Positions 23,356-32,887 of a DNA stretch of 63,987 bases are shown here, piece by piece. This DNA is from DASXRU01 sp039933315 (GTDB lineage: Bacteria > Acidobacteriota > Blastocatellia > Pyrinomonadales > Pyrinomonadaceae), in NCBI GenBank assembly GCA_039933315.1, contig JBDTOI010000005.1:1-63987 (forward strand). The letters are read 5' to 3'. Below the pieces are notes generated by a model that was not told the origin of the DNA, did not search any database, and was given only the letters and a program-made list of their open reading frames with translations. The translations under genes and the position numbers were made by a program. Every line of letters begins with the position of its first letter. The stretch's first letter is position 1.

Positions 23356-26118
23356 TCACCCTTTGACGTTCTGAATGCTGGTTGCCAGAACGTCATTGAA
23401 CACACAAATCCCGGCCTTCTTCGGCGGTGTGGGCAGTTTAATGCTCTTGAGTTCGTAGGTGGTGTTACCCGAAAGAGTGACGCTGCCAATCTTGACCCAT
23501 CCCTTACCCAGATCGATGTAGATGGGAACGAGCATGACGAACTTGGGCGAGACGTTTGATTGAGTAATGTGCCCTGATAATGATCCGTCTGCGGCAACCT
23601 GGTACTCGAACCGGTATTCCGGCATTTCAGTTCCATAGACCCACTCGTCAAAGAACCAATCCAGTTTCCCGTTTTTATCGACATCCATCTCTTTCGTGAT
23701 GTGCTTCTCAACGCTCTGTTTGAAGTCTTCGGTCGAGACGTTTTTGTTGTAATGAGTCTGGACGAAGTCTTTGATCATCGCCTGGAACCGGGAATCTCCA
23801 GTTTGCCGATCGAACATCATCATCCGGATCATGTGCAGGATATAGGCGCCCTTCGGATAGACGAGGAACTGGTACGCTCCTCCGGTCTTGGCGCTGCTCA
23901 GCCGATATCCCTGGGTCACGGGACCAACCGTATAAGGCTTGCGGTTCCTGGTCTGAGGGGTGGCCTCGATGATGTCTTTCCGTTTCTCTTCCCAAAAGTC
24001 TACAAATTTGTTGAGATCCTTTCGGACATACCATGCGTACAACGAGGCCGAGAACTCTGCAAAGCCTTCACTCATCCACTGATCGTGATAGCTGTCCCAA
24101 CCAATCATGTGACCCCACCACTGGTGCGCCAATTCGTGCGGTCCAACATAGCGCCAGAATGAATTGGTGCCACCACCGACGCCGAATAGCTGTGTGCGTT
24201 GCGTTTCGTCAAGGAATGCTGTGTAGGGCATGTAGACCAGCGTCGGCCATGCCTGTCCAAAGCCGGCCGCCGGTTGTTGCGTCATCGCGATGCGTGTGTA
24301 AGGCAGCTTGCCAAACCAGGCGTTATAAATACGGGTCGCGTTCTGAGCGTCGGCGATCGCGGAGTCAGCCATACTGTTGGTGGAGATTGCGCCGAGGGTA
24401 GTTCCTGTTTGGTTTCCAACGCCGTTGCCGTTTGCGACCTCGATGTCCTTTTGTACCTGCTTCAGTTCGTCAGGGAGCTCTTGATTCCCGTAAAACTCGA
24501 TGTTGTAACCGCTGTTTTTGTCGGCTATCTCCTTCTTCTTAAACCTGCCGTAATTGAATCCGGCGACGGCAAGTTCAGTTGTTCCGCTGGACCACTTTGC
24601 TACCGCGACATCGCCCTCCAGGGTCGCGGGTTCCACCGGAGCTCCGGTACCAACAAAAGTTATATTCTTGGGATAACGGAAAGTCATGTCGAAGATGGCG
24701 CGGTCGCCAAACTGCGAGCCGCCATTATTTGGATACCAGGTGGAGCGGGGACCAAGAATATAGTTTCCGCCGCCGGAATCGCGCAGCGCTTCACCCCCCT
24801 CGTACTGGATCGTGATCTTGTAAGTTTTTTCTGCTTCTAGCGGTTGGGTGGCTATCACTCCCAGATCCGAATCCTCATCCTTGGCTTCCTGGATGAAATT
24901 CAGATCCTTACCTTGCTCGTCAGTTACGCGACCAACTCGTAGCGGGCCAAACAGACTGAGCGGGATCACACGCGTACCCGGAGCCAGGGCCCGAATCGTT
25001 AAGACGTCAGTCGCAGTCAGACGGGTTCCTTTTATAGAGGCGTCAATCTCATGGCGCACGATATCAATCACGCGATGGTCTTCAGAGCTCGAAGCTGTGC
25101 CTTTAGCGTATTCATCTGCGCGATGAAAAGCGGTCCACAAACCGGCGTCACTTTCGCCGTAGCTCGTAAGCAGGACCTCTTCCGGCGAAACCAAGGCGAC
25201 ACCGAGCGGATCAAAATAGTAAACCAGCTTGTTGTATCGTCGACCGCCAATAAAAGCACTGAAAAAGCCTTCACGTTCGGGGACATAAAGATCTGCGAGA
25301 GTGCGCAATTCAGCGTTGTCGCGCAGTCGCTTGCGCAATAGGGTCTGGTTCTCACGGAACAGCTCTCTGGCGCGAGCGGCCTGGGCCCCGCCACTAGCCA
25401 TACTCGCGTTGGCGGAAGCCTTCACTTCATCAAATGTCTTATCCGTGAACCGGAGCACGAGGCTGGTGAACTGCTCCGTCAACGTTGGCTCATTAACGAA
25501 AATCTTGAGGGTGTTCTTCTCGATCTCAGTAGGGGGCACAACCTTTAGCTCGCCCTCGCCGATGAAAACGGCGCCGGTGACGCGACCTTCAACCGGCGTG
25601 AAGAAATAGATCTCCCCGCTGCGAAGGGTGAACTCAGCACCCTCCTTCTTGAGCACGAGATTGTTTACGGTAGCGAAGTTGCCCGCCACATCTGTCTGCT
25701 GTCTCAGTTGCTGGTAGACGGGGTCTGTATTTGCTTTGAGTCCACCTGTGGGCACCGCGACAACTGCTTCAACGCGGGAAATCTCCAGACGAAGATCCAG
25801 CGGGACAACGGCGCCATCGTCCACCTTCACTGAAACTTTACGCCCTTCGCTGAACCCTTTTGCGGAGACTATGACCGTATAATTACCGGCCGGCAGACCT
25901 TCAATTTTGAAACGGCCTTGCTGATCCGTTCTGGCAGTGAACGTCTGCTTTGTGCCCTCGTCCGTCGCTTTGATCTCGGCTCCCACCACCGCTGCGCCGT
26001 TAGGGTCAAGAATTTTTCCCTCTAGCCGGCCACCGGCGGAATGTACGACCAGGAGAGGAAGAGTTAATAGGACAGCGGTGAGTAGCGCACAACACAGAAT
26101 TCGGCCTTTATGAAACAT
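23356..26118 (-). CDS. Exported M1-family metallopeptidase with carboxypeptidase-regulatory-like N-domain
   Basis: Predicted secreted aminopeptidase of the gluzincin M1 family. A signal peptide (CCALLTAVLLTLPLLVVHSAGG) is followed by a regulatory-like beta-sandwich (GGRLEGKILDPNGAAVVGAE, then GRFKIEGLPAGNYTVIV). The M1 catalytic domain has the zinc site HELAHQWWGH near residue 660 and the third ligand Glu downstream in SEGFAEFSASLYAWY. A region around residues 110-330 resembles an extended M1 beta domain. The C-terminal part (NGKLDWFFDEWVYGTEMPEY) is typical of acidobacterial M1 proteins. Length 920. Confidence 0.9.
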   Translation of the reverse strand: MFHKGRILCCALLTAVLLTLPLLVVHSAGGRLEGKILDPNGAAVVGAEIKATDEGTKQTFTARTDQQGRFKIEGLPAGNYTVIVSAKGFSEGRKVSVKVDDGAVVPLDLRLEISRVEAVVAVPTGGLKANTDPVYQQLRQQTDVAGNFATVNNLVLKKEGAEFTLRSGEIYFFTPVEGRVTGAVFIGEGELKVVPPTEIEKNTLKIFVNEPTLTEQFTSLVLRFTDKTFDEVKASANASMASGGAQAARARELFRENQTLLRKRLRDNAELRTLADLYVPEREGFFSAFIGGRRYNKLVYYFDPLGVALVSPEEVLLTSYGESDAGLWTAFHRADEYAKGTASSSEDHRVIDIVRHEIDASIKGTRLTATDVLTIRALAPGTRVIPLSLFGPLRVGRVTDEQGKDLNFIQEAKDEDSDLGVIATQPLEAEKTYKITIQYEGGEALRDSGGGNYILGPRSTWYPNNGGSQFGDRAIFDMTFRYPKNITFVGTGAPVEPATLEGDVAVAKWSSGTTELAVAGFNYGRFKKKEIADKNSGYNIEFYGNQELPDELKQVQKDIEVANGNGVGNQTGTTLGAISTNSMADSAIADAQNATRIYNAWFGKLPYTRIAMTQQPAAGFGQAWPTLVYMPYTAFLDETQRTQLFGVGGGTNSFWRYVGPHELAHQWWGHMIGWDSYHDQWMSEGFAEFSASLYAWYVRKDLNKFVDFWEEKRKDIIEATPQTRNRKPYTVGPVTQGYRLSSAKTGGAYQFLVYPKGAYILHMIRMMMFDRQTGDSRFQAMIKDFVQTHYNKNVSTEDFKQSVEKHITKEMDVDKNGKLDWFFDEWVYGTEMPEYRFEYQVAADGSLSGHITQSNVSPKFVMLVPIYIDLGKGWVKIGSVTLSGNTTYELKSIKLPTPPKKAGICVFNDVLATSIQNVKG

Positions 26119-26257
26119 TGTTTACTCCAGGAAAAATATTAGGGGACGCGGGGAGCTTACAGTGGGCAGGCTAACCCCTTCGACGATGCATTATAGAGAC
26201 CGGAGTTTTACAGTCAACTCTCCACGGAAATCCTGGTCAGGCGCGTCTGGCAAATGG

Positions 26258-27052
26258 TCAGGGCTGGTCAATAACTGCCACCACGCGTAAGGGTCCCCCA
26301 CTCCCGCCGCCGATCTTCATTGGCAACGCAATGACGCTAAACCCTTTCAACGGGAGCTGACTCAGGTCCGCGAGGTTTTCGAAGGCGGGGATGTTACGCT
26401 CGAACAACGCCCGGTGGCTCTCAAAAAGCGTTGACTGGCCGTAGTCAATACTCGGGGTGTCCAGGCCTATGGCTTTAATCGATCGGTTCGCCGTTAGCCA
26501 ACGGGCTGCTTCAGGACTCAAGCCGGGGAAATGCAATTTGGCTACGGCGGTCGCGCCCCGTTCATCGGTGCCCATGTATTTCACGCGGTCAGGCCAGTGC
26601 TTTGCGAAGCCTGTGCGCAACAGAATGATTGCTCCTTTGGGGATCGTTCCATTCTGATTCTCCCAGTTCTGCAAATCGCCTATCGAGACCAGGTAATCAC
26701 GATTGGCTTCACACTGCTTAACGACATCCACTACCAAACCCCCGCCCATCAGATTCTCTAGCGGAATTTGATCGACGCTCCAACTATTCATCGCAAAGTG
26801 TTTGGGTGCGTCGATATGGGTGCCGCCATGTTCCGGCGCGCAGAACTTGTTCGCCGCATAATAATAACCGGCGGGCGTCATGCCTTCGGCTTCCTTCTCC
26901 AGTTTGAAACCTTCTTCCGTGGGCCAGTAAATGGTTTGGGAGTCGAAAGCGTGCGACAGGTCGAGAATCTTCCCAGCAGGAAAATCCGGGGCAGGTTTTT
27001 GACAAGACAAAATCGGCAGCGAGATTAGTAAGAGCAGGACGAGCTTCCTCAT
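26258..27052 (-). CDS. Cyclase-family (kynurenine formamidase-like) lipoprotein
   Basis: Metal-dependent hydrolase of the cyclase/KynB family. ATG 27052 is chosen because GGAGGA lies six bases upstream and the protein then opens with a lipoprotein signal (MRKLVLLLLISLPILSCQK, lipobox Cys at residue 17). The metal-binding signature HGGTHIDAPKHF is complete. LDLSHAFDSQTIYWP is the usual family N-terminus, and AIGLDTPSIDYGQS together with NLADLSQLPLKG match the C-terminal half. Anchoring to the envelope implies periplasmic action. True substrate not known; a role in tryptophan catabolism is not supported by neighbours. Confidence 0.88.
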   Translation of the reverse strand: MRKLVLLLLISLPILSCQKPAPDFPAGKILDLSHAFDSQTIYWPTEEGFKLEKEAEGMTPAGYYYAANKFCAPEHGGTHIDAPKHFAMNSWSVDQIPLENLMGGGLVVDVVKQCEANRDYLVSIGDLQNWENQNGTIPKGAIILLRTGFAKHWPDRVKYMGTDERGATAVAKLHFPGLSPEAARWLTANRSIKAIGLDTPSIDYGQSTLFESHRALFERNIPAFENLADLSQLPLKGFSVIALPMKIGGGSGGPLRVVAVIDQP

Positions 27053-27279
27053 TGTTGTCCTCCACACGAACTGGTTAGCAATGTCTGGCTCAATCTGGCG
27101 TAGGAAAACATCGCTGTCAATCTGCACCCAGGCTTGTCAGCCGTACGTGAACGGGGACTAGACCAGAACTCGGCTGCGCAAAGCATGGGTTATTCTGTCG
27201 ATCTCGTTCCGCCAACTGAAGCTGTGTTAAAGTCTCGACGTCATTCCCCTTGAAAAGGTACCAAGCCGAGGCAAACGAA

Positions 27280-28740
27280 ATGCTTACTGGTAAATCGCAG
27301 CGCTCCACCGGCGCAGTGGTCACGATAGTGGCTGCTCTAATTCTCTCCTCCGACTATGCGGCTAAGGCCCAGCAGCCGCAAGCGACGCCTATCGTGTATC
27401 CGGCGCAACTAACTTCTTCTTTGAAACAGATTCAGCGGGCTGCCCTGGACAGTGATTACGCATACGCCCAGGTGGCCCACCTCAGCAACAACATTGGTCC
27501 GCGATTGAGTGGCTCGCCGCAGGGCGAGAAGGCCGTCGAGTATGTGGCCGCCGAAATGAAGCGGCTGGGATTGGATGTGCAGCTGGAAAAAGTCACGGTG
27601 CCGCACTGGGTCCGCGGAGAAGAGACGGCGGCGCTGGTCGAGTTTCCCGGAATGGCGGCCGGCACGACGCAAAAGATCGTTCTGACTGCCCTGGGCGGCA
27701 GCGTGGCAACTCCCGCTAATGGCCTGACCGCCGAAATTGTCGTGGTCAATAATTTCGAAGAACTGCAAACGCTGGGCAGTAAGAATGTCTCCGGTAAGAT
27801 TGTGCTCTTCAACGTGGTCTTCGATAAGCAATTGGCCGCTCAGGGATTTGCCGGGCCCGCTTATGGCCAGGCCGTCGCCTATCGCGCGGCGGGGCCGAGC
27901 GCTGCCTCACGATTGGGAGCGGTGGCAGCATTGATACGTTCGGTGGGCGGCGCCGATTATCGCTTGCCGCACACCGGTCAGACGCGCTACGCGGCTGATG
28001 CGTCCAGGATTCCGGCCGGCGCGGTCGCGGCGGAGGATGCGGACCTCATCGCTTATCTTGCGCGCCAGGGAACTGTGAAAATGCACCTGCTCTTAACCCC
28101 GCAAACGTTGCCCGACGCAGTCGGCTACAACGTCATCGCCGACTTGAAGGGAAGCGAGCACCCCGAGCAGGTGGTGATTGTCTCCGGCCATCTGGATTCA
28201 TGGGACCTGGGCACAGGAGCGATTGACGACGGCGCGGGCGTGGCGATCGCGATGCAGACCGCGCAGTTGCTCAAGCAACTTCGTTTGCGACCGAAACGCA
28301 CGATTCGTGTGATCGCATGGGCCAGCGAGGAGAACAGTCTAAATGGCGGACGTACTTATGCTGCCAATCACAAAGACGACATGGCCAACCAATACGCCGC
28401 CATCGAGAGTGATCTTGGGGCAGGCCATCCGGTGGGCATTTTCGTGGATGGCAAGCCGGGGCTTATTCCGCTCCTGCAACCGCTGGCGAATATCTTGCGC
28501 ACATCAGGCGCCGGAGTTTTAAGCGCCGTGGATGACACGGGAGCTGACATCAGTTTCCTTGGCGCCGCCGGTGTTCCCACCTTCGCTCCGATCCAGGACA
28601 GTCGCACCTACTTCAACTATCACCACACCGCGGCGGACACGCTGGATAAGATCGTACCGCGTGAGCTTCAAGAGAACTGTGCCGTAGTAGCTGCGCTGGC
28701 GTACACACTTGCTGATTTGCCCCAGGCCCTGCCGCGATAA
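27280..28740 (+). CDS. Exported M28 peptidase, carboxypeptidase-Q-like
   Basis: Secreted zinc peptidase resembling the carboxypeptidase Q branch of M28, with a protease-associated insert. The ATG at 27280 is preferred; a TTG at 27250 is in frame. The signal region is VVTIVAALILSSDYAAKAQ. Zinc ligands appear in VSGHLDSWD (His, Asp), AIDDGAG (bridging Asp), WASEEN (Glu pair) and the late His in FNYHHTAADT. The block HLSNNIGPRLSGSPQGEKAV is a hallmark of the subfamily. birA follows after 2 bp. Confidence 0.9.
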   Translation: MLTGKSQRSTGAVVTIVAALILSSDYAAKAQQPQATPIVYPAQLTSSLKQIQRAALDSDYAYAQVAHLSNNIGPRLSGSPQGEKAVEYVAAEMKRLGLDVQLEKVTVPHWVRGEETAALVEFPGMAAGTTQKIVLTALGGSVATPANGLTAEIVVVNNFEELQTLGSKNVSGKIVLFNVVFDKQLAAQGFAGPAYGQAVAYRAAGPSAASRLGAVAALIRSVGGADYRLPHTGQTRYAADASRIPAGAVAAEDADLIAYLARQGTVKMHLLLTPQTLPDAVGYNVIADLKGSEHPEQVVIVSGHLDSWDLGTGAIDDGAGVAIAMQTAQLLKQLRLRPKRTIRVIAWASEENSLNGGRTYAANHKDDMANQYAAIESDLGAGHPVGIFVDGKPGLIPLLQPLANILRTSGAGVLSAVDDTGADISFLGAAGVPTFAPIQDSRTYFNYHHTAADTLDKIVPRELQENCAVVAALAYTLADLPQALPR

Positions 28741-28742
28741 TA

Positions 28743-29498
28743 TTGCGCCTGACGATCCTGCGATTTGATGCAATCGACTCGACTAACCTGGAAGCGATGC
28801 GACAGGCTAAAAGCGGTGCGTCCGAAGGCCTTTGCATCGTAGCCCGCGAACAAACACACGGACGGGGCCGGCACGAGCGAGTGTGGAACTCACCTCGCGA
28901 TGCCGGACTTTATCTTAGCGTCTTGCTGCGTCCGCAATTCGACATAAGCATTTGGCCGCTCATCACATTGATGGCAGCCCTGGCAGTAGCGGACGCGCTG
29001 CGTGAAGCGGGTGAACTTCAAACCGATATCAAGTGGCCGAACGACATCGTGGTCCATGATCAAAAGCTGAGTGGAATTCTCGCCGAGACAGTAGAGACAG
29101 AACGGGGCCTCGCCTGCGTCCTGGGCATCGGCATCAATCTCCTTAACGATGCAATTCCCACTGAGTTGCAGGGTCGCGCTACGTCCATTACTGCACTAAC
29201 AGGTAAAGACGCGAACGCCGAACAGTTGTTGACAGCTCTGCTCGAACATCTGGCGCGGCATTACGCCCAACTTGCGGAAGCTGAAGGGCCCGCGGCAGTC
29301 ATTCGTGATTGGACGGCGTCTTCTTCGTTTGCGATCGGCAAACTCGTACGAGTGGATACCGGCGCGGAAGTATTCGAAGGCCAAACTCGCGGGCTGGAGA
29401 GCGACGGCGCGCTGCGGGTGCAGATAGCCGGAGGCGAAACAAGGATTGTGCGCTCCGGTGATGTACAGTCGCTGCGCCCGGCTGGCCAAAGTCATTAA
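28743..29498 (+). CDS. birA: Biotin--[acetyl-CoA-carboxylase] ligase
   Basis: Transfers biotin through biotinyl-AMP to biotin carboxyl carrier protein. The biotin/ATP loop reads GRGRHERVWNSP, and KWPNDI carries the essential Lys. LSGILAETV and GIGINLL are further family blocks. There is no N-terminal helix-turn-helix, so it is the monofunctional class without repressor activity. The start is a TTG at 28743, 2 bp after the preceding stop, with no better alternative. It is co-directional with coaX through a damaged glycosyltransferase. Confidence 0.93.
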   Translation: MRLTILRFDAIDSTNLEAMRQAKSGASEGLCIVAREQTHGRGRHERVWNSPRDAGLYLSVLLRPQFDISIWPLITLMAALAVADALREAGELQTDIKWPNDIVVHDQKLSGILAETVETERGLACVLGIGINLLNDAIPTELQGRATSITALTGKDANAEQLLTALLEHLARHYAQLAEAEGPAAVIRDWTASSSFAIGKLVRVDTGAEVFEGQTRGLESDGALRVQIAGGETRIVRSGDVQSLRPAGQSH

Positions 29499-29502
29499 TG
29501 CT

Positions 29503-30802
29503 ATGGAGAGCGGCAAACGCATTGTTCTTTCAACCTTTGGCTCGTTCGGCGACATTCATCCGTACATGGCGATCGCTCTCGAGCTGAAAGCGCGGGGGCA
29601 CTCGCCGGTGATTGCAACCTCGGAAGTTTACCGGGAAAAGATGGACGCGCTCGGACTGGAGTTTTATCCAATTCGACCCGACGTACCTTCTTACGATCAG
29701 GAGGAGGAACTGGCGAAACTGGTGGCCGGTCTGATGGAACCGAGAGGCGGCACTGAAAAAGTGATGGCTTTATTCCTCAAGGACCTGCCCGAAGTTTACG
29801 CAGACTTGAATGCCGTAGCCGAGAATGCCGACTTGTTGCTGACGCACGCTGGTGGGGCCGATGGTAGCGCAGAAGCGCGGCCTGCCCTGGGTGTCGAGCG
29901 TCCTCGCTCCTATCTCGCTTTTGTCTGCTTATGACCCGCCGGTGCCACCGCAATTGCCCTCGCTGTACCAGCTGCTGAAACGCAGTCCGGCATTTACCCG
30001 ACTGGCCCTTCGCGTCGCTTTGTTTAAGCTGGAAAAATTGATGGCGCCGGTTTATCGTCTCCGCTCGGAGCTTGGGTTGCCGCGTGGTCAGCCACCTCTA
30101 TTCAGCGGGCAACACTCGCCGGCTCTGGTGCTGGCGCTTTTTTCCGCTGTGATGGCAAAACCGCAGCGCGACTGGCCTCCGAACACGCGTGTCACCGGGT
30201 TTCCTTTCTATGACCGCAGAGACTATTACGGCGAAACAGAAACGTTGCCGGAGCTGTTGAGATTTCTGGAGGCCGGTCCCCCGCCGATTATTTTCACGCT
30301 GGGCTCATCAGCGTTCTGGGTGGCTAAGGATTTCTACCACGATTCGATTAAGGCAGCGCGCGCCCTGGGGCAACGCGCCCTGCTTCTAATTGGTCATGCA
30401 CGGAATCTGCCGGCGGAGCCTTTGCCGGAAGGCATCGCCGCTTTCGAGTATGCGCCGTACGGCGGAGTTCTGCCGCGGGCGAGTATCGTGGTCCATCAGG
30501 GCGGAGTGGGCACAACCGGACAGGGCCTGCGCGCGGGTCGCCCGGTGTTGATTGTGCCGCACGCGCACGATCAATTTGACAACGCTGCGCGCGTGATGCG
30601 ATTGGGTTGTGGGCGCATGATGGCACGGTCGCGCTACAATGCCGCAAGCGCGACGAGGGAACTGAAGCACCTGCTGGGAAACCCGGATTACGCCACCAGC
30701 GCGACCAAGGTGGCTAGGGAAGTCCAACGCGAGAATGGCGCTGTTTCTGCCGCCGACGCGATTGCGGAAATATTGAAGGCCGGGGCCCGATCGAGGAACT
30801 GA
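29503..30802 (+). pseudogene. UGT/MurG-type glycosyltransferase broken by one frameshift
   Basis: Two overlapping frames encode successive halves of one GT-B glycosyltransferase. The first half starts at ATG 29503 (RIVLSTFGSFGDIHPYMAIA) and reads normally to about 29850 (ENADLLLTHA). The second half is in another frame from about 29852 (GPMVAQKRGLPWVSSVLAPI) to the stop at 30802, with the sugar-nucleotide site (APYGGVLPRASIVVHQGGVG, then TTGQGLRAGRPVLIVPHAHD). The break lies at a GGTGGGG run at 29851-29857. Either a recent inactivating indel, programmed slippage or a sequence error would explain it. The rest shows no other damage, so the loss is recent or apparent only. Substrate unknown; the family acts on lipids and natural products. 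Confidence 0.82.
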
Positions 30803-30806
30803 AACT

Positions 30807-31571
30807 ATGCTGCTGGTTATCGATGCCGGAAACACAAATACTTCGCTGGGCGTCTTTGATGGTACCGAGCTGGTTGCCCATTGGCGTTTGACCACGGCGC
30901 GGGCGCGTACGGTGGATGAATATGGCGTGCACGCGCGCAACCTGTTCGAGCTGGCCGGTCTGGATTTCAAAGCGATCGATGCCATTGCCATATCCTCGGT
31001 CGTGCCGCCGCTAAACTTCACTCTGAAGCGCATGGCTGAAGTTTATTTTCATCTGACGCCCTTATTTGTCGATCACACAACGAACACTGGCCTGGTAATT
31101 CTTTACAACCCACCGTCCGACGTAGGTGCCGATCGCATCGTCGATGCGGTGGCGGCGATTGCAAAATATGGCGCCCCCTGCATCGTGGTCGATTTCGGCA
31201 CCGCCACCACGTTCAATGCAATCACGAAGGAGGGCGAGTATCTGGGAGGCGTCATTACGCCCGGCATTACGATTTCCTCGGACGCATTGTTCGAACGAAC
31301 CGCCAAATTACCGCGGGTTGAAATCAAGCGACCTCAGAAGGTCATCGGGTCATCAACGATTGACGCCATGCAGTCCGGGCTGTATCACGGTTTTTCCGGG
31401 CTGGTGGACGGAATCCTGCGCAAGATGATCGAGGAGTTGGGCGGCTCCGCACGGGTGATTGCGACCGGAGGGCTGGCGCCATTGATTGCTACCGGATCCG
31501 AGTTGATCGAACTGGTGGATGAGACGTTGACGCTGGAAGGGTTGCGTCTGGTGTTTGAAAGAACTACATAG
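30807..31571 (+). CDS. coaX: Type III pantothenate kinase
   Basis: First step of coenzyme A synthesis, phosphorylating pantothenate; the CoaX type is not feedback-inhibited by CoA. ASKHA-fold motifs are present: LLVIDAGNTNTSLGVFDG (phosphate 1), GADRIVDAVAAIAKYG, the catalytic Asp in VVDFGTATTFNAI (phosphate 2) and IATGGLAPLI (adenosine). ATG 30807 is 4 bp after the preceding stop with GAGGAA upstream. Length 254 is typical. Confidence 0.96.
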   Translation: MLLVIDAGNTNTSLGVFDGTELVAHWRLTTARARTVDEYGVHARNLFELAGLDFKAIDAIAISSVVPPLNFTLKRMAEVYFHLTPLFVDHTTNTGLVILYNPPSDVGADRIVDAVAAIAKYGAPCIVVDFGTATTFNAITKEGEYLGGVITPGITISSDALFERTAKLPRVEIKRPQKVIGSSTIDAMQSGLYHGFSGLVDGILRKMIEELGGSARVIATGGLAPLIATGSELIELVDETLTLEGLRLVFERTT

Positions 31572-31573
31572 TC

Positions 31574-31745
31574 TTAAGTTTCGGGTTTCGGGTTTCGAGT
31601 TAAGACCACGAAACAACTTGGACGGCAGCAGAAGAGCACCGTCGTATAGGGTTTCATGAACCCCGCTCTTCTTGAGCGGCGGTCAATTACGTTATGACCC
31701 AGCAAGCTCCAACTCGAAACTCGGAACCCGAAACTCGAAACTTGA
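31574..31745. repeat. Paired inverted TTTCGGG repeats enclosing a 100-bp spacer
   Basis: The left arm (about 31576-31600) has three GTTTCGGG/GTTTCGAG units. The right arm (about 31708-31742) has the complementary AACTCGAAACTCGGAACC units. The 100-bp spacer between them has no gene. The arrangement resembles a miniature inverted-repeat unit, and the right arm runs into the next reading frame. Confidence 0.75.
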
Positions 31746-32488
31746 ATTATTTCGACTACTTCACTGAAATCGAGGACACCTTTGTTCGCCGGCGCGGCAA
31801 GCACCTGCTCCTGAGTTCCATGGACTGGGCCCTGATCGAAAGCTGGAAAGAAATGGGCGTGCCACTGCATGTCGCTCTGCGAGGGATTGAGCAGGCGTTC
31901 GACTCGTACGAGGCCAAACCTCGCAAGCGAAGCGTCAAGACGCTCCTCTACTGCCAGGAAGAGGTCGAAGCGCAGTACGCGGAATGGCTCGAATCGCGTG
32001 TCGGCGCGGGCGACAGTGAGGCCGACCTGGTTGACGTCCAGGGAATTGAAGCCGCCGATGTAGACGGGCGCTCCGGCTCGCCATTCTCGCGCGACGTGAT
32101 CCTGAAGTATTTGCAGCGGGGGCGATCTGAGCTGCTGGCCTTGCTGGAGCGGAGGCAAGGCGTTGTGCTGGACAACTTCAGTGAAGCAGTCGAGCGCGCC
32201 GCCGATTTAATGACCGAGCTCGAGAAAGATTTTGCCGAACCGTCTGCGACCAGGGCGCAGCAACTGGAAACTTCGCTCACAGGGATTGAAAGAATGTTGA
32301 ATGAGTCGATGCTTTCTGTAGTTAAGCCGGAAGATCTCGACGCGCATCGTAGCGAAGTAAAAGCCCAGTTGCGGCCCTACCGGAGCCATATGGAAACTGC
32401 AGCTTATGAAAAGACGTTTGAAAACCTGTTGCTGAAGCGCTTGCGTGAGCAATTTGGCGTGCCGCGTCTAAGTTTGTTCTATCTATAA
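31694..32488 (+). CDS. Conserved hypothetical protein
   Basis: I recognise no functional domain. The body begins at NYFDYFTEIEDTFVRRRGKH and continues with an alpha-helical, charged sequence (LLSSMDWALIESWKEMGVPL, ALLERRQGVVLDNFSEAVER) without membrane segments. The first 16 residues after ATG 31694 (QQAPTRNSEPETRNL) are translated from the adjacent TTTCGGG repeat, so the native start may be the TTG at 31742. It follows coaX and precedes a small membrane protein and an rRNA methyltransferase. Confidence 0.75.
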   Translation: MTQQAPTRNSEPETRNLNYFDYFTEIEDTFVRRRGKHLLLSSMDWALIESWKEMGVPLHVALRGIEQAFDSYEAKPRKRSVKTLLYCQEEVEAQYAEWLESRVGAGDSEADLVDVQGIEAADVDGRSGSPFSRDVILKYLQRGRSELLALLERRQGVVLDNFSEAVERAADLMTELEKDFAEPSATRAQQLETSLTGIERMLNESMLSVVKPEDLDAHRSEVKAQLRPYRSHMETAAYEKTFENLLLKRLREQFGVPRLSLFYL

Positions 32489-32534
32489 TGGCTACCTCTT
32501 GAATTGATTTGACTCAACTGTCTGAAAGTTCGTT

Positions 32535-32843
32535 ATGTCAAAACTCATGCTCGGTGCGGTGTGCGGCTTGATTTGGGGCGCCTTGTCCGCGGCCTCGATG
32601 ATTCCCCTGGAGTTTACGGACAAGAAGGCTGCCCTGCTCGGCGCTTTTCTCAATCGGTTTGCGATTGGGTTTGTTCTTGGCGTTGCCAGATTGCCGGTTC
32701 CGGCATGGCTTAACGGGCTAATCTTCGGCGTGCTTCTGAGTCTTCCCGATGCAATCATCACCAGGGCCTACGCGCCGATCCTGATACTGGGGGCAATCGG
32801 CGGGGTTGTCATTGGCCTCATCGTTGATAAATGGGGCAGGTAA
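32535..32843 (+). CDS. Small hydrophobic membrane protein
   Basis: A 102-residue product with about three transmembrane segments (LMLGAVCGLIWGALSAASMI, LNRFAIGFVLGVARLPVP, APILILGAIGGVVIGLIV). Gly/Ala-rich helix faces suggest a packed bundle. No family recognised. It lies 46 bp after the hypothetical gene and 44 bp before the RlmD-like gene, on the same strand. Confidence 0.7.
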   Translation: MSKLMLGAVCGLIWGALSAASMIPLEFTDKKAALLGAFLNRFAIGFVLGVARLPVPAWLNGLIFGVLLSLPDAIITRAYAPILILGAIGGVVIGLIVDKWGR

Positions 32844-32887
32844 AGGTATCAGTCCATCATTAGTCAAACTCCGCTATTACGACCCGT

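Noticed and set aside
24199..24840. 213-residue plus-strand frame inside the M1 peptidase
   Set aside because: Antisense shadow; no start signal or family similarity.
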